Positions 36,486-46,905 of a DNA stretch of 64,000 bases are shown here, piece by piece. The first letter of the stretch is position 1. Each line of letters opens with the position of its first letter. A program made the position numbers and the translations under genes. The stretch comes from B4-G1 sp964393895 (GTDB lineage Bacteria; Chloroflexota; Anaerolineae; B4-G1): positions 1-64,000 of the forward strand of contig CAYMWP010000004.1 in the NCBI GenBank assembly GCA_964393895.1, written 5' to 3'. The notes below the pieces were generated by a model. It made no database searches. It worked only from the letters and a program-made list of their open reading frames with translations, and was not told the DNA's origin.

Positions 36486-36489
<4 letters not shown>

Positions 36490-37688
36490 TTGTTTTTCTC
36501 CCGTGAATTTGAGCGGCCCAGTCGCCCGACTAGACGGACATAGTCAGCGCTCTGGGATTTCCAATCGTAGCGTTGATTGAATCGTTCTATGTTTTGGGCC
36601 AGCGCCGCCAGGCGAGCGCGGTCGCGGTGCAGGGTGCGGATGCAGCGGGCCAGATCGTCCACGTCGCCCGGCGTAAAGAACTGGACCATCGTCTCGTCAA
36701 AGTAGGCCGAGATGCCCGTCGTGCGGGAGGCGATGGCGGGCACACCCAGGGCCGCGTATTCGAGCAACTTGGTCGGCAACAGTTCGTCGGTAAACACGTC
36801 GTTGCGATACGGGACGACGGCCAGATCGGCGGTCGCGATGCGAGGCGGTATCTCTTCCACCGGCACAAAGCTTTCAAAACAGACGTGTTCCTCCAGACCC
36901 AATTCCTGGGACAAACGCTGCAACTCGATCAAATAGTCTCCCCACCCGATGACGGTGAACGAGACCCCGGGAATCTCGGCTCGCACCTGGGCGATGGCCC
37001 GCAAGACCAAATCCAGCCCGTAGCGCTGGGGTATGGCGCCGTGATAGATCAATTGGAAGCGGTGCTCGTCTCGGCGTCCGGGTTGCGTCGTGGCAGGCTT
37101 TCGAAAAATGCGCGAGTCCGCCAGGTTCATCAGCACCGAGCATTTTTCGGCCGCTACGCCGCGCTGGATCAACGCTCGACGCCAATGGTCGGTGACGGTG
37201 ATGACGTGATCGGCAAAGCGGCAGGCGAGCCGCTCCTGCCAATAGACCAGGCGGGCGAGTATGCTTTCGCGCCCTACGCCAAAGCGGGCGCGGAAAAACT
37301 CGGGCATCAGGTCGTGAATATCCAGTATGACGGACGCTCCGGTGAGTTTGGGAACCAGGGCCGCAAAGGCCAAAAAATCGGGTGGATTGTGTAACTGCAC
37401 CACGTTGTACCTCTCTCGCAAGTGCAAGATGGTCAGTTTGGAGAACGCGAGCGCGAGGAAGGCCAGGTATTCCAAGAGTTGCACAAAGGCGCCTTGGTCT
37501 TTGTGACGCCGGACCGGCATGCGATAGATGTTGACGCCGTGATAGGAATCGACCGCTGGCTCGTCGGGTAAACGCAAGCAGATGACGTCCACCTGGTAAC
37601 CGGCGTCAATCAACGCCTCGGCCTCGCGCTGCACGCGCACCTCGCCCAGGGGGTAGTAAGCGTGAACGATCATACAATGTCTTTTCAT
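36486..37688 (-). CDS. GT4-family glycosyltransferase
   Basis: This 400-residue GT-B glycosyltransferase has an N-terminal MIVHAYYPLGEVRVQREAEAL nucleotide-sugar fold and a C-terminal donor site with LPTKLLEYAALGVPAIAS (the E-x7-E-like helix region). It should add one sugar to the lipid-linked repeat unit on the cytoplasmic face. The ATG at 37688 with GGAG five bases upstream is preferred over an ATG at 37739, which would overlap the preceding gene. Confidence 0.88.
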
Positions 37689-37704
37689 ACTGGCTCCGGG
37701 GTGT

Positions 37705-39021
37705 TCATTTTCCAAACAGACGCAGTCCATAGTCCCCAATGGTCAGCGCGTCAATGTCGCCGGTGATGCTCAGGGCGCTGCGTGCTCCGTCCGGCCAGCG
37801 GCCCAGGCGTACCAGCGCCCCATCGCCGTCTTCGATCTGCGCCAGCAATGGCAACTCATCCTGAGGGGAGAACTGTGGCTGGTCGAGGTAAATAGAATAG
37901 CGTCGCCGGTCGCCGCCGACCTGGACGATGTAGCCCTGACGGCGCACAAAGTCGAGCAGCGCCGGAGGGCAGGTCGGGGATGCTCCAACGAAAGGGCGCC
38001 GCTCTGCCCGGACGGTGCAGCTTGTGCCCTCGACCCGCCGGTAGCCGTCGGCCCAGGGCCTGGTACTCTCGAGAACTTTTACCTGCCGCGCCAGGATGAC
38101 TGTGCCCGGCGGGCCGGTGACAGAGATATGCCAGGCATCGCCGTCTTTCTCTTGCACGTTCACGGTGGCGGCGGCGCGCGCGCGCCACCAGGCGGCGATC
38201 TCGCTCAAGCGGGCCACCCACACCGGAGGCCTAAGCGCGCGGGCCCGGCTCAGCACGGCCGAGAGGCCGTCTGCGCCCCAGGCAATTCGTTCTGGGTGCA
38301 ACTGAACGGTGAATAGCTCACCGCGCCGGTAGGTTTCGGACAGGATGGAGCACCAAGCGCTCTCGATCACCTCATTGATGGCGCCACCTGTCCGGCTGCC
38401 CAAGCGGTCAACCAGCATCTCGTCGTCGGGCAGAGAGACCGGGATCTCGACCAGCCGACCGTCGAACCGTGGCAGTGATGGTCGTTCGTTGGCGAGCCAG
38501 GGGGCGTAAAATGAAACGGCCCGTTCGTAGGCAGCGTGAGCGGAGGGAGCAAAGGCGCCAAAGTCGAGGACGTCCCACATAATGGGTTGATTGCTGACGT
38601 AGGAAAAGCCAGCCTCTTCGATAGCTGTGTATAGTTGCGCATCTCGTCGCAAGTAGGGGGAGCGGAAACCCAGAGTTTTCACACCGGCGGCGGCAAACAG
38701 CTCGCGTGCGCGACGTAGATGGTCCAATTGCTCGGCCAGCGACAGGCGCGCATAGTCCACGTGGGTGTAACCGTGCACGGCGAACTCGACATCTTTGCCC
38801 AGGTACTCGACGATCGTGACCGGGTTACGCTTCAGAACGACCGCGGTCAGGGCCAGGCTCGCGCCGCAGCCAAATTGGCTCAACGTCTGCACGAACAGGC
38901 GCAACGAGCGATCCATTTTCGCCGGCGTGAGACCATACCGGTTGGTTATGCTGTAGACGCGCTTCAACAGGGCATACGACCCCTTGGCCTGGGCGGCGAG
39001 AGTGACGGGATTTATTCTCAT
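37705..39021 (-). CDS. Polysaccharide deacetylase-like protein with C-terminal extension
   Basis: This 438-residue protein has a NodB-like barrel with the zinc pair in HGYTHVDY (His83, His87) and GFRSPYLRRD. The first catalytic Asp-Asp motif is not evident in the N-terminal strand, which reads SLALTAVVL, so it may be inactive or divergent. From about residue 280 a second beta-rich region follows that I cannot place. It is cytoplasmic by prediction. It overlaps the next upstream deacetylase by 4 nt, so the two are translationally coupled and possibly act on related substrates. Confidence 0.78.
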   Translation of the reverse strand: MRINPVTLAAQAKGSYALLKRVYSITNRYGLTPAKMDRSLRLFVQTLSQFGCGASLALTAVVLKRNPVTIVEYLGKDVEFAVHGYTHVDYARLSLAEQLDHLRRARELFAAAGVKTLGFRSPYLRRDAQLYTAIEEAGFSYVSNQPIMWDVLDFGAFAPSAHAAYERAVSFYAPWLANERPSLPRFDGRLVEIPVSLPDDEMLVDRLGSRTGGAINEVIESAWCSILSETYRRGELFTVQLHPERIAWGADGLSAVLSRARALRPPVWVARLSEIAAWWRARAAATVNVQEKDGDAWHISVTGPPGTVILARQVKVLESTRPWADGYRRVEGTSCTVRAERRPFVGASPTCPPALLDFVRRQGYIVQVGGDRRRYSIYLDQPQFSPQDELPLLAQIEDGDGALVRLGRWPDGARSALSITGDIDALTIGDYGLRLFGK

Positions 39022-39923
39022 TCTAGTGACTCATCCAGAACGCGAACGACATAGTCGCCCACGGACATAAATCTGACTCGTGGAAAGGAGGCCACGTAAG
39101 CGAACAAATCCCGCGTGCGCTGTAACCAGGTCTCTTGATCCATTCTGTACAACAGGTTGCGGATCAGAAACCCGTGCGCCCGGATGTGGGCGGGTGCAAA
39201 TTCGCGCAGCTGGAACGTTCGTTGGCGGCCCGACGTGAACTCGGTCGGGTGCGCCAGATAGACGATGGGCTTGCCGGTGCGCTTCGCTTCGGCGTACAAC
39301 AACCTGAACAGCGCTTTTATAACAGAAAGCCCCAGGATATTCAAAGAAGCAGAGATAAAGGGGACGATTGCGGCCGAGATGGGTACTTGCCAGATGGGAA
39401 GCTCTCCCTTGCGAAAAGCGTTGCCGCGATGCGGGCGATATGGCCGGCGTGGAGCCAAGATCCATCCCGGGTTGATCAGATTGGAGCTGACAAAATCAAC
39501 TCGCTGCGAGCAGACAGAACTATCCGCCCAATAGCCGTACTCGGCCAACAGCCTCAACGTGAGGGCCGAGGTCTTGACCCGCGGACTGCGAAAGACACGG
39601 ATCGGATCACCGGTCAAACCCGCCAGCTTTTCCGTCGCTTGCCCGATGTAGGCGCGCTGCATAGCCTCGGGCATACGGTCGTAATTCTCTTCGTCTCCGT
39701 GGGTCAGCCCGTGGCAGCCGATCTCGTGGCCGGAGGCTCGTATCCGTTCCAGGGCGGCGGGGGTCGCCTGCTCGGCGTCGGCGGTGACAAAGAAGGTGGA
39801 TTGAATATCTAATTCGTCGCACAGGTCGGTCGCTATCTCGAGAGATCGGAGCTTGTCCGCAACAGGTATGCGCGGGGATGGGTCAATGTCCCAGGTTATC
39901 AATACGGGCACTTGCTCGCTCAT
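39018..39923 (-). CDS. Polysaccharide deacetylase family protein
   Basis: The 301-residue NodB-fold protein keeps the catalytic features: WDID (Asp12, Asp14), FFVTADA, HxxxH in CHGLTHGDEE (His71, His75) and FRSPRVKTS. These zinc enzymes remove N-acetyl groups from amino sugars. No signal peptide is seen, so it may act on a lipid-linked or nucleotide-bound sugar in the cytoplasm, similar to deacetylases of other exopolysaccharide loci. Its stop overlaps the next gene by 4 nt. Confidence 0.88.
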   Translation of the reverse strand: MSEQVPVLITWDIDPSPRIPVADKLRSLEIATDLCDELDIQSTFFVTADAEQATPAALERIRASGHEIGCHGLTHGDEENYDRMPEAMQRAYIGQATEKLAGLTGDPIRVFRSPRVKTSALTLRLLAEYGYWADSSVCSQRVDFVSSNLINPGWILAPRRPYRPHRGNAFRKGELPIWQVPISAAIVPFISASLNILGLSVIKALFRLLYAEAKRTGKPIVYLAHPTEFTSGRQRTFQLREFAPAHIRAHGFLIRNLLYRMDQETWLQRTRDLFAYVASFPRVRFMSVGDYVVRVLDESLE

Positions 39924-39944
39924 CCGCCGTTACTCTCCGCCCTG

Positions 39945-42608
39945 CTATCGTGTTCTGGAAATGACTATATTGTCCCAGTAAAGTGTCTTGTGAGCCGTGC
40001 TTTGATCGGTGTACAGTTTGAAACTGATCTGTGTCCCTCGATCCGCCGCGTTAGGATCGGACATTGTTCTGATGTTGTAGTTAGCCAACCACAACTCGCC
40101 GTCCAAGAACACCTCGACTAGGCCATTGTTGCTCGCGCTTCTAACGAAATGCTCCTCCAAATGAACCCATCGCCCGACTGGCACTTTTTTGGTTGATGTT
40201 TTTCCGTTAATGGTAGAGCCATTGAATTGCTGCCCTATGTGCAGGTATCCGCTTCCATAGATCAGTATTTGATTGTATTTTTCGTACCATCCTCCCTCTC
40301 TTCTTTCGACTATGTCGGTTAGCTCTATCCAGGGATCAATATCAACGTCGGCCGGAATGTAGAACCAGGCCGAGCGCCAGATCTCGTTCCCTCCAATGTT
40401 CCAGGTGCCGGCGCCGCCGGTTTTCCATCCTCCTTTGCGCATCTCTATCCGCCGGTCATAATCTCTGCCGGGATTGCCGGGCATGTTCACGTTCAGTTCG
40501 AGGTACTGGTTTCCATTCTGCGCCAGCAGCGGGTCGTTCCGCAAAGCGATCTGGGCATAGTCTGAGCAGTCGTGGTGGTTGCCCGCCTCCACGTAGCCAA
40601 AATAGGGACAATCGTCGGGCAAACACTCAAACCCGGGGTCCGGCTTGGAAATAGGCATGAACAGGTCGCTTTGGGTTTCGTAGTGGGAGGCCGCCCCGTC
40701 GCAGTTCGGGCGCGGTGGTTGGGTGATGGTCTCGAAATCTTCCGACCACAACACATTGGGCGCTTTGCCCACCAGGGGTAAAAAGATCGAGTATTCATCG
40801 TCATAAGTCACTATAATTTCCGCTGTGGATGCAGCCTTGATAGTCACGTCAAGCTCCAACAGGCCATCGGCTAACGTGTAGGCGTGGCTCGCGCCATCAA
40901 CCGTCACCGATTGGATCGGTACGGCCCGGTCCTCCTCTTTTTGCAAATGGTAAAGCAGGCTGCCACCCGTCTCATTCTCCAGGATCAGGTGATTGGTGTA
41001 CCACTGCACGGTGACGCTGCCGTCGTCGTTCCGTCTCTCCAGGTAAAGCCGCTTGATGATATGGTCCAGGCTGCGCCATTCCACCTCTCCCTCCAGGCCG
41101 TGGATGGCGTCCGCGATATCGTCGTAAGCCCCTATATCCGCCGGAGGGGCAAAATCCCACTCGTGACCGTAGATAAAGATTGGCTTGTCCCGGAAGAGAT
41201 TGAAAGGGTAGGGGCTGGTGCTTTGCCAGTGACGGGTGACCAGGGCATAGTTGCCGTAATCCATTATGGCCGGGTACATCTCGAAATCCCAGGCTGTGCT
41301 GGTGGTCCCGCTCAGGGGCGTGTTTTGGGTGTTGAGCGTCGCCACATAGTTGAGTTTTTTGAGCAAGGGGAGTGTGCTCTCTCCCGCCAGTTTACAGGGA
41401 AAGACCATAACGCGTCCGTAAGGAACACCCGTCAATGTCTCGTGGATGTCCATCCGTTGCAGGGCCTGTTCCAGATCTGCTCGTTGCTCCTCCAGTAGGG
41501 TGCTGTCCGTGAACTCGGGGCAGGGATCGTGATTGTTGCCGTGTACGCCCAGCGAGTAGCGGTCGGGGTGAGCCAGGAACAGATCAATGACACCTTGCTC
41601 GGCCTGGTCATAGCAGTTGCCGGGTACGGTAGCGATGGTGGTGTGATAGTCGTGGGCTTCCAGATGGGTCAGCAGTTCGCTGTAATTCAGGTTTACGAAC
41701 GGCTCTTGCAGGCAGGGGTCGTCAATGACCAAGTTGGCATAGTCGTGATCGTTGTGCCAGGCTTCGTCTCCGGCCGTGTAGCGCACAAAGGCCATCAAGG
41801 GCACCACTTCCATAAAATGGGCCTGCTCAAACTCAAAATAACCGTCCTGTGGCCAGGCTTCGTAGAGCGTATAAAATTGTCGCTCTTCCAAGTTGTGGAA
41901 ATGAGCGCCGCCGTCCACAAAGATGCTTCCGGCTCCATCCTGGAAGCGGACAAAGACGGGGTAGGTCTGGCTGTAGGCATCGGTGGCCTCTACCAATACG
42001 TCCACGTGGGTCGCGCCAGAAGCCAGGGTCAGAGCGCGATCGTACTGGTCGTAGGGAGCGGTGATGGTAATACCGGACAGCTCGCGCAGGATTTCGGGAT
42101 GATCGGCGCTCAACTGATAATCCCGGCTGGTATCCGTGGGGTAAGTGGCGCTCACGATCTCACCGTCGGTCAGTTCGTTGAGGTTGGCGGGATCGTCGTC
42201 GCTGTGCGCCCGCGTCACCAGGAGGTTGACGCCGTGCTGGTCAATGGCCGTCTCCAGAACGGCCAGCCCACCGGGGTCGAGATGGTCAGACAAAGTGGCG
42301 GCATCAATGCCGATAGCGGGATAGTACTGACCATCCTCGTCGCGCAAGAGATCATTGGTCAAAGAGGTAGAAGCCACATCAACGACCGCCCAGCGCAGGC
42401 CATAATACTCGGCCACTTTTTTGAAATTGACGTCGGTGTTGCGAGGGTTGGCAGCGTTGTACAGAAGCAGTGCATCGCTCAGATCGGTCATCGTCTGAGG
42501 TAATGGCGCTGATGAAGCCTGTATCGCAGCGAGCGCCAGTCCCAGGCAAACTCCGCCAAGCAAAGCGCCGAAAAGCAGGCTTTTGGTCCGAGACGTTTTT
42601 TGCAACAT
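39945..42608 (-). CDS. Secreted NodB-like protein with C-terminal jelly-roll domain
   Basis: The 887-residue protein has a signal peptide (about 10-32). A central deacetylase-like barrel shows NLVIDDPC (about 295) and HGNNHDP (about 354-360), where acid and His ligands for zinc are expected. After a linker bearing the motif YSIFLPLVGK (about 605-615) there is a C-terminal lyase-like or lectin-like jelly roll (about 625-887) with GGWKTGGAG and HLEEHFVRS segments. It probably trims or modifies the exported polysaccharide outside the cell. The start at 42608 follows GAGG and avoids a 112-nt overlap with the next gene. Confidence 0.8.
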   Translation of the reverse strand: MLQKTSRTKSLLFGALLGGVCLGLALAAIQASSAPLPQTMTDLSDALLLYNAANPRNTDVNFKKVAEYYGLRWAVVDVASTSLTNDLLRDEDGQYYPAIGIDAATLSDHLDPGGLAVLETAIDQHGVNLLVTRAHSDDDPANLNELTDGEIVSATYPTDTSRDYQLSADHPEILRELSGITITAPYDQYDRALTLASGATHVDVLVEATDAYSQTYPVFVRFQDGAGSIFVDGGAHFHNLEERQFYTLYEAWPQDGYFEFEQAHFMEVVPLMAFVRYTAGDEAWHNDHDYANLVIDDPCLQEPFVNLNYSELLTHLEAHDYHTTIATVPGNCYDQAEQGVIDLFLAHPDRYSLGVHGNNHDPCPEFTDSTLLEEQRADLEQALQRMDIHETLTGVPYGRVMVFPCKLAGESTLPLLKKLNYVATLNTQNTPLSGTTSTAWDFEMYPAIMDYGNYALVTRHWQSTSPYPFNLFRDKPIFIYGHEWDFAPPADIGAYDDIADAIHGLEGEVEWRSLDHIIKRLYLERRNDDGSVTVQWYTNHLILENETGGSLLYHLQKEEDRAVPIQSVTVDGASHAYTLADGLLELDVTIKAASTAEIIVTYDDEYSIFLPLVGKAPNVLWSEDFETITQPPRPNCDGAASHYETQSDLFMPISKPDPGFECLPDDCPYFGYVEAGNHHDCSDYAQIALRNDPLLAQNGNQYLELNVNMPGNPGRDYDRRIEMRKGGWKTGGAGTWNIGGNEIWRSAWFYIPADVDIDPWIELTDIVERREGGWYEKYNQILIYGSGYLHIGQQFNGSTINGKTSTKKVPVGRWVHLEEHFVRSASNNGLVEVFLDGELWLANYNIRTMSDPNAADRGTQISFKLYTDQSTAHKTLYWDNIVISRTR

Positions 42609-42619
42609 TATTCCCTCGC

Positions 42620-43825
42620 TCAGTTGTAACAAAAGTTCTTCCAGGCCCAAAGCAGATACCGGCACAGGGCCGTCCACTCGGCCTGAGGCTCCGTGCGAGG
42701 AGTTTCCCCGTATCCTATCACAACCAGCCAACGCCTTACCTCATCCAGCACGGCGTTGTCTTCAAACCGGCCCAGGAACAGCAGCGGCGCCAGGGCGAAC
42801 ACGATCAGGTTGGCCGTGACGGAAAAGTGAGACCAATAGCCCCTCGGCGGGAGGCGTCGCTGGCGCAAGTATTTGATGGCATTGATCAGTTTTTGATCCA
42901 GTGGGACGGGCAACGGCCACAGCCGGTAGAGGTTGTACGATTTTTGTACCTGGGGGTGGTTCAAGAACCGTTCGGGGAACTGAGCATAGGTCTCGAAAGT
43001 GATGCCGAGTTCCTCGGCCATGAGATGACGGAAGGTGGTGTCTACGACGCCGGCGACCTGGGGCCACAGACTGTTCAAGTCTTGGGGATACAGTTCCGGC
43101 GCGGGATGCAGCTTGAAGTGCGTCGCCCGCTCGACCAGAGTGGATAACTCGGTGCCCGGTGCCAGGTTGTTCAAAGCGGCGAAACGTCGCCCGCGCTCGG
43201 CGTAGGAGTAATGATACTCTCCCCACAGGAGTAAAAGGGCCTCGTTGCACGCCAAGATGAGCTTGTTGATCCAGCGGATGGTCTCTATCCGGTCTTTGGG
43301 GAGCGGCGCTGATCGGGGCGTGTAGGGCAAGGACTCGATCATCCGGTTAATGAGCAGCCTGATACCGGCCCGCACCGAAATCTGGCGCGGGTCAATGATC
43401 GGCCCGAGATTTAGCATCTCTCGTCCATAGAGAGTTTGTCCGCCGGTCTTGAGTTCGTACATGGCGATGGTCGGTGCGGCCCGGCCCAAAGAGAGGTTCT
43501 GCGATTGGTTCGTGCGCAGCCGGCCGGGGCGCATCCACGAGATGCTAGTCTCTACGCCCAACTCTGCCGTTAGTTGTCGTGACAAAGAGGCAAACAGTTT
43601 GCGGTAGCAAGGAGAGCGAGTGACGACGGCGATCTCGTAATCGCTGAGGGAGATGGAGCGCCCGTCGTCGAGCATGACGCTGCCTTCACCACGTCCAAAG
43701 CTGCCGTAGAGGATGATGGAGCGCGGCTCCAGGTGGTCGCGGATAGCATCCACAATCCGCGCCAGGTGGCGGGCGATGGTGCGGTCAATCTCTGGGTTGT
43801 CGTGTGCGGTATACTTACTCGCCAT
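42620..43825 (-). CDS. Pol-beta-type nucleotidyltransferase domain protein
   Basis: The 401-residue protein begins with a nucleotidyltransferase core: GSFGRGEG (41-48) followed by SDYEIAVV, where Asp62 and Glu64 would hold the metal. The rest is helical and unlike the small MNT antitoxins or tRNA-modifying enzymes I know. Its place in the polysaccharide run suggests transfer of a nucleotide or phospho-group in this pathway, but this is inference. The 85-bp gap on its upstream side (43826-43910) shows nothing. Confidence 0.75.
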   Translation of the reverse strand: MASKYTAHDNPEIDRTIARHLARIVDAIRDHLEPRSIILYGSFGRGEGSVMLDDGRSISLSDYEIAVVTRSPCYRKLFASLSRQLTAELGVETSISWMRPGRLRTNQSQNLSLGRAAPTIAMYELKTGGQTLYGREMLNLGPIIDPRQISVRAGIRLLINRMIESLPYTPRSAPLPKDRIETIRWINKLILACNEALLLLWGEYHYSYAERGRRFAALNNLAPGTELSTLVERATHFKLHPAPELYPQDLNSLWPQVAGVVDTTFRHLMAEELGITFETYAQFPERFLNHPQVQKSYNLYRLWPLPVPLDQKLINAIKYLRQRRLPPRGYWSHFSVTANLIVFALAPLLFLGRFEDNAVLDEVRRWLVVIGYGETPRTEPQAEWTALCRYLLWAWKNFCYN

Positions 43826-43910
43826 ACGTAATTGTTCGCCTAGAACACGGATGAGCAGGATTCACGGACTGAATGTCAGGCCAAGAATCCGCTAATGCTG
43901 GAAATCCGTG

Positions 43911-45092
43911 TTATTTCCACAGCACGCGACCGTCCACGTAATCGGGCACAGGCAGCCCCAACGAATCGAGCAACGTGGGCAGCACGTCCACCAGTTCGAC
44001 GTGCTCGCCTTCCACCAAAGGCCGGTCGCTGAGAAAGACCCCGTCCGAGCCGGGATGTTCGGGCAAGTAACCGTGCATTGACTTTTGCCTGTGCCCAAAG
44101 CCCCAGATCGTTTTGGAGAACATTGCCGGTTTGTCCAGGTAAAAGACCAGGTCGCCGTAGCGGTTGTCGGGCATCTGGAGGTGATAACGACGGTAGTGCT
44201 CGTCGGTCATGGTAAAACCGCCCTCCAGATCACTCAGAATACGCTCGACAGTGGTCCGTTCGCCGTCGTTGCGGAACCAAAAGCGGGCATAGTTGGCCTC
44301 GACCAGGTTGATAAAGTCGTGGATGTTACGCTCGTGGCGGCGAAAATGCTTGTGAATGTCCACCCGCTGCTCGACGCGGATGTGGCCGTGGTCAGACCAG
44401 ACGAAAAAATCGAAATCCGGCGCCCGGCGACTATAAGCCTCGACCTTGGCCTCGACCAGGCGATCCAGTTCACGCATCCGGGCGATGGTCTCTGGACCAT
44501 CCTGTCCATAGTAGTGAGAGTAATGGTCAATGCTTCCCAGGAAAAGATACGTCCAGGGCTGTATTTCGCCAAATTCATGTTCCCCGATCTGGACAAATTC
44601 GTCGCCAGCGCCTTTGCGCATGCCCACGATCTCGAACGAGACATTGTGCTGACGCAGGATGTCGAATGCGGTGGGATATGCCTTCAAATACCCCGGTTCC
44701 TCCCATGCGCGGTCCTCGACCACGTTAAAGCAAGGCCAATACTTGAGCGGCTGATTGACCAGCAGAGGGATGCCGAACCATGCCGTATTCTGGGGGCGGT
44801 ACTGGCGCGTATACTTGTGCAGAAAATAGCGCGAGCCCAGATTATCCAGCAAACCAAGATATTTGAAAACCCGCGCCCACCCGAAGGGAGAATTTGCAGG
44901 ATCATACTTCCAGACGAACCACTGCAAGTGCTTGTCCGGGTGAACGCCGCTGTACATAGAAGGGTGGCAGGTGATGGAATGACCCAACTCTGAGCGCATC
45001 CGCCGCTGGTGGGGAAGCGAGTTCAAGAAGGGCATATATTGCAAGCTCTCTGGTTTGAGGGCGTCGAAGAAAAAGGTCAGAACTGGTTTCAT
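43911..45092 (-). CDS. Alkaline-phosphatase-superfamily (nucleotide pyrophosphatase-like) protein
   Basis: This 393-residue protein has the metal-site order of the alkaline phosphatase superfamily: FFFDALKPESL (Asp9), a Thr/Ser nucleophile region HSITCHPSMYSGV, DHYSHYYG, WSDHGH, and a late GFGHRQKSMHGYLPEHPGS. These enzymes hydrolyse or transfer phospho- or sulfo-groups; a phosphoglycerol- or phosphoethanolamine-type transfer onto the polysaccharide is possible. It lacks a signal peptide. The ATG at 45092 overlaps the stop of the upstream AsnB-like gene (ATGA), implying translational coupling. Confidence 0.82.
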   Translation of the reverse strand: MKPVLTFFFDALKPESLQYMPFLNSLPHQRRMRSELGHSITCHPSMYSGVHPDKHLQWFVWKYDPANSPFGWARVFKYLGLLDNLGSRYFLHKYTRQYRPQNTAWFGIPLLVNQPLKYWPCFNVVEDRAWEEPGYLKAYPTAFDILRQHNVSFEIVGMRKGAGDEFVQIGEHEFGEIQPWTYLFLGSIDHYSHYYGQDGPETIARMRELDRLVEAKVEAYSRRAPDFDFFVWSDHGHIRVEQRVDIHKHFRRHERNIHDFINLVEANYARFWFRNDGERTTVERILSDLEGGFTMTDEHYRRYHLQMPDNRYGDLVFYLDKPAMFSKTIWGFGHRQKSMHGYLPEHPGSDGVFLSDRPLVEGEHVELVDVLPTLLDSLGLPVPDYVDGRVLWK

Positions 45093-46870
45093 TTCAAAGC
45101 CAAAGTTTCCCCTACCATAAATCTCACAACCGCGATCCTGTCTATAACCTGTTGGGGCGACAGTCTCTCTTGGGGTGGAAAGAGACGCCACGCTATTTTT
45201 TTCCCTAACCCTCTGACTGTTTCGTTGTTTGCATTCCTGAGATGGTCCACCGCACGGAGAATAGGTGAAGGCCGGGATTCCTGGATATAGTTTGTCAGGG
45301 CGTCAAAGTCGAATAACGCATCAACTGCGTATTCCCGCTCAAAACAGGCTTTTTGGATTGCGCGCGGTTGTTCCTCGAGGATGCGATAGAATAATGACCA
45401 ATCTCTGTATCCTCCCGAGCTTGTCGCGGGAGGAATGGAAAAAAGAGCAGGGAACCTGTTTCTAACCGTCGTCTTGAAAAGCGATTTAGAAAAGCGGTAT
45501 TTGGCGGGCAGGCGGCGCACAAAGTCGAGGATGTCATTGTCTAGCCAGGGGTTGCGCACCTGGGCGACGCTGTTCATCACCAGGCGTAGCGGAAGCACTT
45601 CTCTAACCATACACTCTACGATGCGAAAGTAATCCATGCGCTCGTGCAAATCTACCAGGTCGCTCCTGGCGGACAAGCGGCGGAGCATCTCGTCGTCCAG
45701 GGCCGCCAGGTCTTTGTATCCCTGAGCCGAGAGCAACCTGGCCCAGACTGGTTGGTTGGCCATGCGGCCGATGCGCAACATGGAGAACATGTCGTATTCG
45801 TCTAGCGGCGTGGCGGCGTACCAGCCGAAAGGTTGGTCGCCCATGAGCATAGCGTCGAAACGGCCGCGCAGTTCCTCAAAGGCCAAACACTCATAGATGC
45901 GGTTGCGCATACCACCGAAAAACAGCGTCGAGTTGCGAACGTTGGGCCAGATATCGGTCGGGTCATAACGGAGAGACGAGAACGGCATCCCGACCATCTC
46001 GGCCAGTGTTTTGGCGATGCGATAGTCGCTGCCGGACACGTCGTCCACATAGTAGGAGTAAATCGGGAGCTTGTACCCAAGTTCCACGCAAGCCGCTAAA
46101 AGCGCCCTGGAATCGAACCCACCGCTCAACAGCAGAGTAACGTCGGGGCGATCTCTGAGTCGCCGTTCCACCGCCTGCAACAAGAGCGGGGCGAGTTGAG
46201 ACTGGTAGGCTTCCACCCCCTGGTCCTCTTGGGCCTGTATGACGTAATCCCAATACCGCGTAACTTTTTTTCCCTTCGAGATTTGTAGCACCGAGCCGCC
46301 TTGCAGGTACTTGACGTCTTCCAGATAGGTATCATCGTTGTGCACGAACCCGCTGCTGAGCATTGCGGCGATGGCCGTGCGGTTCAGTTTTTTGGGAATG
46401 TGATCGGTTTGAGCAAACGACCGCAGGTCTGGCGAAAACGTGACGTATTCTCGGCCCACGTGGTACATCACCGGCCTGCTCGCCAGTCTATCGGTGACGA
46501 CGTAGCTTTTTTGCCGGGTTTCGTCGTGGATGAACAGGGAGAAGGAGCCGTTCAGTTTAGCGAAGGAAGAAACTCCATCCTGGGTAAAGAGCCGGTGAAC
46601 GTATTCCTCTACCGTCTCGCCCGGTTGGAGGTCGTTAAAGATTTCGCCAAACGTCATCACCGCTATGCCATCGGAGAACGTTTGCAGTGTTCCTCTCTGA
46701 TTCCTGGTCGCGGCGGGATTGACCAGGCAGGTGAGACAGTTTTTTTGCGAGAAAGTAGCACCTATAGACGTATGCTCGCTGCGGGGCGGAGAGATGAATC
46801 TGTAGAATAGCGGTTCTATCTCTTCATTGGTACTTGCGCTTGTTCCAATTATACCGATGATGCCGAACAT
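45089..46870 (-). CDS. Asparagine-synthase-like protein, glutaminase-dead
   Basis: The 593-residue protein has the full AsnB layout: an N-terminal Ntn-type half starting MFGIIGIIG and the synthetase PP-loop SGGFDS (249-254). The nucleophile Cys2 is replaced by Phe, so glutamine hydrolysis should not occur. The synthetase half keeps LRNPWLDNDILDFVRRLP-like segments for the substrate pocket (here VRNPWLDNDILDFV). It may use free ammonia or another amine to form an amide on a uronic acid. A second Cys-less homologue is at 29774-31591. Confidence 0.85.
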   Translation of the reverse strand: MFGIIGIIGTSASTNEEIEPLFYRFISPPRSEHTSIGATFSQKNCLTCLVNPAATRNQRGTLQTFSDGIAVMTFGEIFNDLQPGETVEEYVHRLFTQDGVSSFAKLNGSFSLFIHDETRQKSYVVTDRLASRPVMYHVGREYVTFSPDLRSFAQTDHIPKKLNRTAIAAMLSSGFVHNDDTYLEDVKYLQGGSVLQISKGKKVTRYWDYVIQAQEDQGVEAYQSQLAPLLLQAVERRLRDRPDVTLLLSGGFDSRALLAACVELGYKLPIYSYYVDDVSGSDYRIAKTLAEMVGMPFSSLRYDPTDIWPNVRNSTLFFGGMRNRIYECLAFEELRGRFDAMLMGDQPFGWYAATPLDEYDMFSMLRIGRMANQPVWARLLSAQGYKDLAALDDEMLRRLSARSDLVDLHERMDYFRIVECMVREVLPLRLVMNSVAQVRNPWLDNDILDFVRRLPAKYRFSKSLFKTTVRNRFPALFSIPPATSSGGYRDWSLFYRILEEQPRAIQKACFEREYAVDALFDFDALTNYIQESRPSPILRAVDHLRNANNETVRGLGKKIAWRLFPPQERLSPQQVIDRIAVVRFMVGETLALK

Positions 46871-46905
46871 AAAGCCTCCCGGTCAAATGAGCCGGCGGGT
46901 TACGA

